A stretch of 6,783 nucleotides of DNA from Verrucomicrobia bacterium UBA3222 (GTDB taxonomy: Bacteria > Verrucomicrobiota > Verrucomicrobiia > Opitutales > UBA9783), in NCBI GenBank assembly GCA_002363035.1, contig DEWA01000002.1, forward strand, positions 1 to 6,783, given 5' to 3'. The notes under the pieces were generated by a model. That model was not told the DNA's origin and made no database searches. It saw only the letters and a program-made list of their open reading frames with translations. Both the position numbers and the translations under genes were made by a program. The stretch's first letter is position 1; every line of letters begins with the position of its first letter. Shown piece by piece: positions 1 to 6,783 of this stretch.

Positions 1-44
1 TCCTTTACGCACGTCGTAAGCTCTTGTGGAACGCCTCTTTCCCC

Positions 45-75
45 TTGCCTTTCCCCTCCATTCCTTCACTATAGT
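45..75 (+). promoter_or_regulatory. Possible thrS promoter with almost no leader
   Basis: TATAGT at 70-75 matches the sigma-70 -10 consensus at 5 of 6 bases. A weak -35-like TTGCCT lies at 45-50, with a long 19-nt spacer. Transcription would start at about 81-82, on or next to the ATG at 81. The first 80 bases are pyrimidine-rich, show no Shine-Dalgarno sequence before the ATG and contain no recognisable coding sequence. If the box is real, the thrS mRNA would be leaderless. Inference from short motifs only; such boxes also occur by chance. Confidence 0.25.
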
Positions 76-80
76 CCCGT

Positions 81-1952
<1,872 letters not shown>

Positions 1953-1958
1953 AAAAGA

Positions 1959-1975
1959 TATCTTGTACAAAGATA
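1959..1975. repeat. Weak inverted repeat in the thrS-thyA gap
   Basis: TATCTT (1959-1964) and AAGATA (1970-1975) are perfect 6-bp complements around the 5-nt loop GTACA, a few bases after the thrS stop. The stem is A/T-rich and no T tract follows, so it does not look like a rho-independent terminator. TTGTACAA at its centre is also palindromic. It could be chance, a weak RNA 3' end or a protein site. The rest of the 48-nt gap shows only a TACAGT box at 1989-1994 close to the thyA ATG. Confidence 0.3.
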
Positions 1976-2000
1976 CATTCAACCTCGTTACAGTCAATCT

Positions 2001-2798
2001 ATGCAACTCTACCTGGATCTCCTAAAGCACGTTCTTGCTCACGGCGAAGATCGTAAAGACCGCACCGGTGTCGGCACCGTCAGCATTTTCGGGGCACAGA
2101 TGAAAATCGATATTTCCAAAAGCTTCCCACTGTTGACGACCAAGAAGGTACACTTTAAATCGATTGCCTACGAACTGCTGTGGTTTCTCAAAGGCGAAAC
2201 CAACATTCGGTTTTTGCAGGAAAATAATGTCCGCATTTGGAACGAATGGGCAGATAAAGACGGAAATCTCGGTCCGGTGTACGGTGCCCAATGGCGGCAT
2301 TGGAAAGGTGCCGACGGGCAAACGACGGATCAAATAAAGACCCTCATCGAAGGCATCAAGAAGGAACCGTTCGGTCGGCGACACATTGTTTCGGCGTGGA
2401 ACGTCGGTGAATTAAAATACATGGCGTTGCCGCCGTGTCATGCGTTTTTTCAGTTTTACGTCCATACCGACGGTCGGCTCGATTGCCAGCTGTACCAACG
2501 CAGCGGCGATTTATTCCTGGGCGTTCCGTTCAACATCGCCTCCTACTCGCTGCTGACGTACATGATCGCGCAGGTGTGCGGTTTAAAACCCGGTACCTTC
2601 GTTCATACGTTGGGCGATGCGCACATTTACAAAAACCACTTCGAAGCCGTTCAAACGCAACTGTCGCGTACACCAAAAGAACTCCCGACACTGACGTTGG
2701 ATCCGGAGGTGACGGATATCGACAACTTTACGTACGAATCGTTTCGATTGGAAAATTACGACCCGTACCCGACGATTAAAGCGGAGGTCGCCGTTTAA
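2001..2798 (+). CDS. thyA: Thymidylate synthase (folate-dependent, ThyA type)
   Basis: Converts dUMP to dTMP using 5,10-methylene-tetrahydrofolate as both carbon donor and reductant, releasing dihydrofolate; a cytoplasmic homodimer in this family. 265 aa, against 264 in E. coli, and alignable end to end. Visible residues: the phosphate-binding DRTGVGT loop (Arg21), Glu58, Trp80, the Arg126-Arg127 pair, the catalytic nucleophile Cys146 in LPPCHAFF, the dUMP-binding [14 protein letters not shown] stretch (Arg167, Ser168, Asp170, Asn178), and His208/Tyr210 in DAHIY. One extra residue after Cys146, in the YVHTDG turn, shifts later numbering by one relative to E. coli. The ATG at 2001 gives exactly the family N-terminus (MQLYLDLL, as MKQYLELM), but no Shine-Dalgarno precedes it. 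The stop overlaps the folA start (TAATG), so the two are very likely cotranscribed; thrS ends 48 nt upstream and may be in the same transcript. Confidence 0.98.
   Translation: MQLYLDLLKHVLAHGEDRKDRTGVGTVSIFGAQMKIDISKSFPLLTTKKVHFKSIAYELLWFLKGETNIRFLQENNVRIWNEWADKDGNLGPVYGAQWRHWKGADGQTTDQIKTLIEGIKKEPFGRRHIVSAWNVGELKYMALPPCHAFFQFYVHTDGRLDCQLYQRSGDLFLGVPFNIASYSLLTYMIAQVCGLKPGTFVHTLGDAHIYKNHFEAVQTQLSRTPKELPTLTLDPEVTDIDNFTYESFRLENYDPYPTIKAEVAV
2783..2788 (+). promoter_or_regulatory. Strong Shine-Dalgarno for folA inside thyA
   Basis: GGAGGT lies 9 nt before the folA ATG at 2798, within the last codons of thyA (the AEVAV end). This is the best ribosome binding site in the window. It fixes the folA start and, with the TAATG stop/start overlap, supports translational coupling of folA to thyA. 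Confidence 0.8.
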
Positions 2799-3271
2799 TG
2801 GTGACGTTTAAAGCCATCGCCGCCATGGCATCCAACCGCGTCATCGGTCGGAATAATCGGTTGCCGTGGCATCTGCCGGAAGAATTGCAACATTTCCGTC
2901 AAACAACGTTGCATCAAACATTATTGATGGGGCGCAAAACTTTCGAATCAATGGGATCGCGTCCGTTGCCGCAACGCACCACGTACGTTTTGACACATCA
3001 TACCTTTTCTGCGGAAGGAATTCGCGTGATTACCGACATTGCGCAAATCCCCGCAACCGTCAAAACCGTATGGGTCTGCGGCGGGGCTTCGGTTTATGCG
3101 CAACTGTTGCCGATCTGTGATGAACTGCTTCTGTCGGTCATTTTCCAAACGTACGACGGCGATGCGTTTTTTCCGCCGTTCGAACACCTTTTTAAAAAAG
3201 AGGAAATTTTGAAAAAAACCGATACCTTCGAAATTCAACGATGGATTGCGATTAAAAAAGCAACCGTCTAA
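2798..3271 (+). CDS. folA: Dihydrofolate reductase, type I
   Basis: NADPH-dependent reduction of dihydrofolate to tetrahydrofolate in the cytoplasm; it recycles the product of the ThyA reaction encoded just upstream. 157 aa, against 159 in E. coli. Visible signatures: the N-terminal Ala-rich strand and VIGRNNRLPWHLPEEL (Pro23, Trp24), LMGRKTFESMG (NADPH phosphate region, residues 43-53), RPLPQR (55-60), VCGGASVY with Gly95-Gly96 (nucleotide loop), LLLSVI with Ser113 where E. coli has Thr113, and DGDAFFPPF near the C-terminal third. The active-site acid is Glu29, aligned to E. coli Asp27. Glu is usual in vertebrate enzymes and less common in bacteria; it should keep activity. The start is fixed by GGAGGT 9 nt upstream and the 1-nt overlap with the thyA stop. 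The sequence looks chromosomal rather than a plasmid trimethoprim-resistance dfr, because it is paired with thyA and shares its codon style. Confidence 0.95.
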   Translation: MVTFKAIAAMASNRVIGRNNRLPWHLPEELQHFRQTTLHQTLLMGRKTFESMGSRPLPQRTTYVLTHHTFSAEGIRVITDIAQIPATVKTVWVCGGASVYAQLLPICDELLLSVIFQTYDGDAFFPPFEHLFKKEEILKKTDTFEIQRWIAIKKATV

Positions 3272-3275
3272 ATGG

Positions 3276-3321
3276 TTTTTTTACACAAAAAAGTTGTCAT
3301 TAAACGCACATCGGTTATCAT
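3276..3321 (+). promoter_or_regulatory. Candidate promoter for the LysM-ftsW unit
   Basis: TTGTCA (3294-3299) and TATCAT (3316-3321) each match sigma-70 consensus at 5 of 6 bases with a 16-nt spacer. Immediately upstream are a run of seven T (3276-3282), ACAC, and a run of six A (3287-3292), resembling an UP element or curved DNA. The T and A runs could also pair as a 6-bp A:U stem, but without a G/C stem this is a poor terminator. The predicted start of transcription, about 3328, lies only a few bases before the ATG at 3333. This is the best promoter candidate seen; it would begin a cell-wall transcription unit separate from thyA-folA. Confidence 0.45.
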
Positions 3322-3327
3322 AGAAGG
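3322..3327 (+). promoter_or_regulatory. Shine-Dalgarno-like site deciding the LysM gene start
   Basis: AGAAGG ends 5 nt before the ATG at 3333. The alternative in-frame GTG at 3327 overlaps this site and has no site of its own, so ATG 3333 is preferred. A transcript started from the promoter just upstream would begin at or after this site, so it would mainly serve read-through mRNA from folA, or the true transcription start lies further upstream. Confidence 0.45.
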
Positions 3328-3332
3328 TGTCT

Positions 3333-4583
3333 ATGCGTTTCTTTCTTTTCCTTCAAAGACACTTCGGGCGCGTTTTTCTATCGGTGGCGTGCTTGCTGTT
3401 GCAGGGGTGCAATTTATGGCAGAAATCTTCGCCCGAGATTGTCACAAACGAAAATTCGACCGTTGTCGGAAGCGGAAAAGTACAAAATGCCCCCTCTCCC
3501 GATGAGCCGACGCAGGAGCAACCGCGACCCGTTCGTGCAACGCCGCGCCGTCCGATTGTGGTCGAAGAGCCCGTTTTTGAACCGATACCCGTAGAGGAGC
3601 CGACATTTTCGCCGATTGTACCGGACGGGATCACGACCTATGTGGTGCGCAAAGGCGATACGCTGACAAAAATTGCACATCGTTTTCACGTTTCGGTGTT
3701 GCAGTTAATGCAGGAAAATCAGCTTAAAAACAAAAACAAGCTCCGCATTGGGCAGGTGCTTTCCATTCCGCAAGGCGGCTCGTCCGCCGATTCTTCTCTT
3801 TCGGGAGAAGTTGAGCCGTACCGCGTCGTAAAAGGCGATACGCTTTCGAAGATCGCCAAGTGCTTTCAAATTTCTCTGTTCGAACTGCAACAAATGAACG
3901 GCTTTGACCGTAACGCAACGCTGTCGGTCGGACAGATGATTTTGGTGCCGAAAAGTGCCGTAGCGCATTCTCCGACAGGAGGAGACGGGACTTATACGGT
4001 TCAAAAAGGCGATACGCTCGGTAAAATTGCCAAAAAATTCGGGACAACCGTTGCCAAACTGCGCGAACAAAATCGGCTCAAGTCGGATATGATTTACGTC
4101 GGTCAAAAGTTATATCTTTCCGGCACAGCTCCCATGAGCGAAAAATCCCGCAATGCGTCTTCAAAATCCGATGCGGCTCCCATCGAAGGCGACACCTACA
4201 CGGTACAAGCGGGCGATAATTTATGGCTCATCGCCAAACGTTGCCGTCGGTCGGTGGCGGAATTGACGCGGCTGAATGATTTAAAAAATCCGGAACAGTT
4301 GCAGGTCGGTCAGGTGTTGCGGCTGAAGGAGCGGTCTCGAACAACGGAAAGAAAATCTTCCCATTCCGGGAAATCCTTCGAAAAGCCTGTTCGCACGCGG
4401 TCTTTTTCGGAACCGCGATACGAAGAAATGCCCGTCGAAAGACATCGCGAGGCGGAACCCTATGCTTCCAAAGCCGAAGTTTCCGACGCGCCCAAGCCCT
4501 CTTCGACGTTCGAGGAAGATGATTTCAAAGATTTGTTCGAAGAAAACAAAGACATGCCGGTGGTTCCGCTGGATGTACAATGA
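3333..4583 (+). CDS. Lipoprotein with four LysM domains
   Basis: Predicted peptidoglycan-binding lipoprotein of 416 aa. The N-terminus has basic residues (Arg2, Arg9, Arg13), a hydrophobic core and the lipobox LLLQGC, so cleavage and lipidation at Cys26 are predicted; the same LLLQGC occurs in E. coli DolP. A Pro/Glu-rich linker (about 55-98, with the repeated VEEP) spans to four LysM repeats at about 102-146, 162-206, 220-263 and 287-331. Repeats 1-3 carry KGDTL-x-KIA; repeat 4 has AGDNLWLIA. The charged tail (332-416) is rich in Arg/Ser, then acidic (EEDDFKDLFEENKD), with no recognised domain. There is no LytM, amidase, NlpC/P60 or transglycosylase domain, so it probably anchors or scaffolds rather than cuts. 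Its last 4 nt overlap ftsW (ATGA), which suggests coupled expression and a role in septal wall synthesis; that role is inference. GTG 3327 is an alternative start adding two residues. Confidence 0.9.
   Translation: MRFFLFLQRHFGRVFLSVACLLLQGCNLWQKSSPEIVTNENSTVVGSGKVQNAPSPDEPTQEQPRPVRATPRRPIVVEEPVFEPIPVEEPTFSPIVPDGITTYVVRKGDTLTKIAHRFHVSVLQLMQENQLKNKNKLRIGQVLSIPQGGSSADSSLSGEVEPYRVVKGDTLSKIAKCFQISLFELQQMNGFDRNATLSVGQMILVPKSAVAHSPTGGDGTYTVQKGDTLGKIAKKFGTTVAKLREQNRLKSDMIYVGQKLYLSGTAPMSEKSRNASSKSDAAPIEGDTYTVQAGDNLWLIAKRCRRSVAELTRLNDLKNPEQLQVGQVLRLKERSRTTERKSSHSGKSFEKPVRTRSFSEPRYEEMPVERHREAEPYASKAEVSDAPKPSSTFEEDDFKDLFEENKDMPVVPLDVQ
3651..4018 (+). repeat. Three identical 14-bp copies in LysM repeats 1-3
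   Basis: AAAGGCGATACGCT occurs exactly at 3651-3664, 3831-3844 and 4005-4018, spaced 180 and 174 nt apart, each coding for the KGDTL start of a LysM repeat. The fourth repeat has diverged here (around 4207-4220). Exact DNA identity in an otherwise diverged domain repeat fits duplication within the gene, strong codon preference, or gene conversion. The copies could allow in-frame loss or gain of a domain. Confidence 0.75.
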
Positions 4584-5692
4584 AATATGACCTGAGAGGT
4601 GCCCGCAACGGACTTCTTTTTTGCAGCCTTGTTTTACTGACTTACGGATTGTTGATGTTGTGCAGTGCGACGCAGCCGTTGGTGCGCGGCTATACGTACT
4701 TTATAAAACAATGCGCCTGGTGCGGTGTCGCGGGTGTTTGTTTTTTGGCTTTCACCTTTTTCCCGCTTCGAAAATTGGAACGTTTCGGACCGTGGATCGG
4801 GTTGCTGACGATCGGATTACTGGTATCGGTATTTATCCCGGGGCTCGGTCGTTGCATTAAGGGTTCGCGCCGTTGGATTGGCAGCGGCAGTCTGCGTTTT
4901 CAGCCGTCCGAACCGGCAAAAGTCGGTTTTATTCTCTTTTTTTCTTACTTCCTAACAAATCACATGCATGAAAAGAGCTTTTTCAAAGGCTTTGTGCGAC
5001 CGATCGCATGCGTTGGTGTTTTTTGTGCGTCGCTGATGCTCGAACCCGATTTCGGAACCACAGCACTTTTCGGAACGGTCGCCGCGTTGTTGCTGTTCGT
5101 ACGCGGCATTCGTTGGATCTATATTATACCTGCCGCGGTCGGCGCATTATTGTTGTTCGGCGTTGCGATTTATCAAAATCCCGTCCGTCTCAATCGCGTT
5201 CTGGCGTTTTTGGATCTCGAAGCCAATCGCACCAAAAGCGGTTATCAGCTGTGGCAAAGCCTGCTGGCGTTTTCATCGGGAGGTTGGTTCGGTTGTGGTC
5301 TCGGTCAGGGACGACAACAGTTTTTCTTTCTTCCCGAAGCGCATAACGACTTTATCGGTGCCGTTTTGGCGGAAGAGCTCGGGATTGTCCATATGATGCT
5401 TGTTCTGCTGTGCTTCGGCGGCATCGCCTATTGCGGTCTAAAAATTACTCGCGCCCACACCGAACTGTTTTTGTTTTACATCGGTTTGGGCACCGTCTGC
5501 TTTCTGACAACACAGGTGTTTCTCAATTTGGGCGTTATTACGGGATTGTTGCCGACCAAAGGGCTCGCCCTGCCGTTTTTGAGCTACGGCGGCTCAAATT
5601 TGGTCACCAATGCCTGCTTTATCGGTCTGCTGACGAATTTATCGCGCGATTGTTATTCGCCGCTGCGGCGGTTAAAATATAAGATGTGCTAA
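4580..5692 (+). CDS. ftsW: FtsW, septal peptidoglycan glycosyltransferase (SEDS family)
   Basis: Polytopic inner-membrane protein that polymerises lipid II into glycan strands at the division site, working with a class B penicillin-binding protein (FtsI); 370 aa. About ten membrane segments can be drawn, roughly at 11-30, 43-61, 72-90, 114-127, 141-153, 160-175, 178-197, 267-287, 295-317 and 339-353, with the large outer loop at about 198-266. SEDS signatures: GSRRWI (95-100), QPSEPAK (108-114), LEPDFGTT (154-161), FSSGGWFGCGLGQG (231-244), LPEAHNDFIGA (251-261) with the presumed catalytic Asp257, and TKGLALPFLSYGGS (326-339). The PEAH form (rather than PEQH) and the neighbouring murG favour FtsW over RodA; SpoVE is unlikely in this context. 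The N-terminus is short, and the start overlaps the upstream LysM stop (ATGA) with no clear Shine-Dalgarno. Asn256 replaces the Thr of E. coli next to Asp257. Confidence 0.95.
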   Translation: MKYDLRGARNGLLFCSLVLLTYGLLMLCSATQPLVRGYTYFIKQCAWCGVAGVCFLAFTFFPLRKLERFGPWIGLLTIGLLVSVFIPGLGRCIKGSRRWIGSGSLRFQPSEPAKVGFILFFSYFLTNHMHEKSFFKGFVRPIACVGVFCASLMLEPDFGTTALFGTVAALLLFVRGIRWIYIIPAAVGALLLFGVAIYQNPVRLNRVLAFLDLEANRTKSGYQLWQSLLAFSSGGWFGCGLGQGRQQFFFLPEAHNDFIGAVLAEELGIVHMMLVLLCFGGIAYCGLKITRAHTELFLFYIGLGTVCFLTTQVFLNLGVITGLLPTKGLALPFLSYGGSNLVTNACFIGLLTNLSRDCYSPLRRLKYKMC

Positions 5693-6042
5693 CGTTCGCC
5701 CGTTCATCGAACGTCAGGACGAACCGTCAGAATACGGTAAAGCATGCAAGCGTGAGCGATTTCGTACCTGCGATATCGGCATCGATACGCTTGGAACTTT
5801 CGAAGGTACGTGCGACAAAGCAGAACGCAATAAATAGCATTACTATATATGTCCAAGAACACATACTTTGGTTCGTTAAACGCGATTATTTTCGGGAATG
5901 TTTTCCAAATGCCCGAAGTTGTTTCGCATGTTTCTTTTCTGCAAAGAGCGGGTTAATGGTTTTCGGTTATGCAACAACACCGATATTCGGGACATCCCTG
6001 CTTGAAACCTTCATAGCGGGTGTCAGAATAATTCTGACGTGA
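5686..6042 (+). CDS. Doubtful 118-codon open frame between ftsW and murG
   Basis: An uninterrupted frame starts at GTG 5686, overlapping the end of ftsW, and stops at TGA 6040-6042, which shares its A with the murG ATG (TGATG). For one fixed frame at even base use, 118 sense codons by chance has a probability of about 0.4%. The placement looks like a coupled gene. Against it: no Shine-Dalgarno, no ATG near the start, and no recognised protein family. Codon use is unlike the neighbours: 8 of 10 Ile codons are ATA, whereas the 247 murG codons read have one ATA and folA has none. The product would be basic with a few hydrophobic stretches and Cys-rich in the middle, but it resembles nothing I know. 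Most likely chance or a remnant; a lineage-specific small gene is possible. Confidence 0.2.
   Translation: MLTFARSSNVRTNRQNTVKHASVSDFVPAISASIRLELSKVRATKQNAINSITIYVQEHILWFVKRDYFRECFPNARSCFACFFSAKSGLMVFGYATTPIFGTSLLETFIAGVRIILT
5692..5714. repeat. Hairpin at the ftsW stop codon
   Basis: ACGTTCG (5692-5698) and CGAACGT (5708-5714) are perfect 7-bp complements with a 9-nt loop; an alternative stem pairs CGTTC (5701-5705) with GAACG (5709-5713) around ATC. A further CGAAC at 5720-5724 could also pair with 5694-5698. The first arm begins at the last base of the ftsW stop. No T run follows, so it is not a standard rho-independent terminator. It could protect the mRNA 3' end, attenuate read-through, or bind a protein. 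Confidence 0.45.
5763..5810 (+). repeat. Nested stem-loop, possible structured RNA
   Basis: An outer stem pairs CGTACC (5763-5768) with GGTACG (5805-5810). Inside it, GCG (5770-5772) pairs with CGC (5788-5790) and TATCG (5774-5778) with CGATA (5783-5787), with one bulged A at 5773 and a GCAT loop. A competing small hairpin, ACTT/AGGT around TCGA (5796-5807, one G-T pair), overlaps the right arm of the outer stem, so two folds exclude each other. Read as seen; no known RNA family was recognised and no folding energy was computed. Confidence 0.35.
5891..5917. repeat. TTCGGG/CCCGAA inverted repeat
   Basis: TTCGGG (5891-5896) and CCCGAA (5912-5917) are perfect 6-bp complements with a 15-nt loop. 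The following 22 bases are T-rich but mixed, so this is at best an imperfect terminator on the + strand. Confidence 0.35.
6022..6038. promoter_or_regulatory. Perfect 17-bp palindrome before murG, candidate operator
   Basis: GTCAGAAT and ATTCTGAC flank one central A at 6030, making a perfect 17-bp palindrome that ends 3 nt before the murG ATG. The half site GTCAGAATA recurs exactly at 5726-5734. A TTGAAA box at 6002-6007 with CAGAAT (16-nt spacer) or AATAAT (19-nt spacer) inside the palindrome could be a promoter, so a bound dimeric repressor would cover the -10 box. As RNA the stem would have a one-base loop, which is not feasible without opening inner pairs, so a DNA-binding site is the better reading. 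Inference; no regulator is encoded here. Confidence 0.5.
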
Positions 6043-6783
6043 TGCAATCAAAGCACTTCCTCATCGCCTGCGGCGGAACGGGCGGACACCTGTCGCCCGG
6101 GATCGCCGTTGCGCAGGAATTGACGGCGCGCGGGCATGTATGTGAACTTTTAATTTCCGAAAAGCGCGTCGACCAAACACTCTGCCGCGCCTATCCCGAG
6201 TTGACGTTTATTCCCCTGTCGGGCATCGGCTTTTCAAAAAAGCTTTCCAATCTGCCGCGGTGTCTTTGGGCAACTTTTAAAAACATCCTCCAATCGTTCC
6301 GTTTGTTGCGACAAACAAAGGCGGATGCGGTGATCGGCTTCGGCGGCTTCACCAACGTCGGCATTATTTTGGCGGCAAAATTACTGCGCAAACCCTGTTT
6401 TTTACACGAAGCCAACCGCATCCCAGGGCGCGCCGTTCGAATCCTGGGACGTTGGGCGACAACGGTGTACGTCCCCGAGATTTTTCAAAAACAACACCTT
6501 CGCATGAAAGTCTGCGGTTTTCCGATACGGCGGGAATTTCAAAAAGTCGACAAAGCCGTCGCCAAGCAACGGTTGGGCTTTGACCCGAAAAAACTGCTTC
6601 TGGTCGTGGTCGGCGGCAGTCAGGGCGCGCGGGTGTTGACGCAGTGGGCGCGGGAACACAGCGAGGATTTTAAGCAACATGATATTCAACTGTTGTGCCT
6701 GACGGGAGTAAGGAATAGCGGCGAAAATACGGAGGTAACAGCGAGTTTTGCTTCCGATCTTTCCTTCCGTTTCATCCCCTTTT
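6042..6783 (+). CDS. murG: MurG, lipid II-forming GlcNAc transferase (5' part, truncated by window end)
   Basis: Transfers GlcNAc from UDP-GlcNAc to lipid I on the inner face of the cytoplasmic membrane, making lipid II, the substrate of FtsW. The first 247 codons are present; the family is usually about 355 residues, so roughly 100 are missing to the right. Visible motifs: GGTGGHLSPG (11-20, N-terminal glycine loop), GFGGFTN (99-105), HEAN-RIPGR (122-130; E. coli-type enzymes have HEQN), GFPIRREF (159-166) and GGSQGA (191-196, the loop contacting UDP-GlcNAc phosphates). The ATG at 6042 is 26 nt before the GGTGGH coding stretch, matching the family N-terminus. No Shine-Dalgarno is visible; the sequence before the ATG is the 17-bp palindrome. 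Codon use is like the other genes here. Confidence 0.96.
   Translation, partial: MQSKHFLIACGGTGGHLSPGIAVAQELTARGHVCELLISEKRVDQTLCRAYPELTFIPLSGIGFSKKLSNLPRCLWATFKNILQSFRLLRQTKADAVIGFGGFTNVGIILAAKLLRKPCFLHEANRIPGRAVRILGRWATTVYVPEIFQKQHLRMKVCGFPIRREFQKVDKAVAKQRLGFDPKKLLLVVVGGSQGARVLTQWAREHSEDFKQHDIQLLCLTGVRNSGENTEVTASFASDLSFRFIPF

Larger units (their letters stand above)
5693..6041. other. 349-bp ftsW-murG intergenic region
   Basis: This gap is unusual because ftsW and murG are normally tightly packed. By hand count GC is about 44%, with a dip to about 32% at 5821-5880, below the flanking genes. It holds a hairpin at the ftsW stop, a nested stem-loop (5763-5810), a TTCGGG/CCCGAA stem (5891-5917), a CGTCAGAAT copy at 5725-5733 with its reverse complement ATTCTGACG at 6031-6039, and a 17-bp palindrome next to murG. 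No tRNA, tmRNA, RNase P, SRP RNA or transposase signature was recognised. It may be a promoter and regulatory region for murG, a small RNA locus, or a remnant of an inserted sequence. Confidence 0.6.

Noticed and set aside
1..80. Start of the TGS domain of ThrS or the end of an upstream gene
   Set aside because: TAG at 72-74 closes the thrS frame, 80 nt is too short for the missing 50 residues, and the pyrimidine-rich sequence shows no conserved protein in any frame.
1959..1975. Rho-independent terminator after thrS
   Set aside because: The stem is six A/T-rich pairs and no T run follows, so it is only listed as an inverted repeat.
3276..3292. Terminator after folA (T run, ACAC, A run)
   Set aside because: Only A:U pairs are possible and the T run precedes the stem loop rather than following it; its place just before TTGTCA fits an UP-like element better.
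3272..3505. 77-codon + strand frame starting right after the folA stop
   Set aside because: It overlaps the promoter-like region and the signal peptide of the LysM lipoprotein in another frame, has no Shine-Dalgarno and resembles no protein; the lipoprotein frame has a clear lipobox and LysM repeats.
3651..4018. CRISPR-like repeat array
   Set aside because: The repeats are 14 bp, spaced about 175-180 nt and lie in frame in a coding gene, each coding KGDTL of a LysM domain.
3705..4106. 133-codon minus-strand frame inside the LysM gene
   Set aside because: Antisense shadow of the repeated LysM coding sequence, with no start signal or recognisable domain.
5693..6041. tRNA, tmRNA, RNase P RNA or SRP RNA gene in the ftsW-murG gap
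   Set aside because: None of the conserved sequence blocks of these RNAs (such as the T-loop GTTCRANNC with acceptor pairing, or the SRP tetraloop region) could be found on either strand.

Overview
The window carries five complete genes and one truncated gene, all on the + strand: thrS, thyA, folA (dfrA), a LysM-repeat lipoprotein gene, ftsW, and the 5' part of murG, which runs off the right end. No tRNA, rRNA, CRISPR array, transposase or phage gene was seen. The minus strand holds only open frames that are shadows of the real genes.

The organism is a diderm bacterium. The lipobox, the LysM wall-binding protein, and FtsW with MurG from a dcw-type cell wall cluster all point that way. Low confidence, from memory of gene order and protein style: a member of the Verrucomicrobiota/Opitutia group. 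The markers used are a LysM protein directly before ftsW then murG, and a threonyl-tRNA synthetase lacking the TGS domain. No alignment or tree was run, so treat this as a hypothesis.

Layout. 1-80: non-coding leader of thrS, with a possible -10 box just before the start codon. 81-1952: thrS. 1953-2000: short gap with a weak A/T inverted repeat. 2001-3271: thyA and folA as a coupled pair (TAATG overlap, strong Shine-Dalgarno inside the thyA end). 3272-3332: gap with a promoter-like region (A/T tracts, TTGTCA, TATCAT). 3333-4583: LysM lipoprotein. 4580-5692: ftsW, joined to the previous gene by an ATGA overlap. 5693-6041: a 349-bp stretch with lower GC that contains several inverted repeats, an uninterrupted but poorly supported 118-codon frame, and a perfect 17-bp palindrome 3 nt before murG. 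6042 to the end: murG, first 247 codons.

How the genes work together: ThyA makes dTMP and turns methylene-tetrahydrofolate into dihydrofolate, which FolA reduces back to tetrahydrofolate, so the pair is a closed functional unit. MurG makes lipid II and FtsW polymerises lipid II at the septum; the LysM lipoprotein probably binds that peptidoglycan. ThrS supplies Thr-tRNA and has no obvious functional link to the folate genes next to it.

No clearly new multi-gene system is visible. The parts most worth a second look are the ftsW-murG gap with its palindrome and repeated CGTCAGAAT motif, the TGS-less ThrS with an insertion in the catalytic domain, and the repeated pattern of -10-like boxes almost touching start codons that lack a Shine-Dalgarno sequence.
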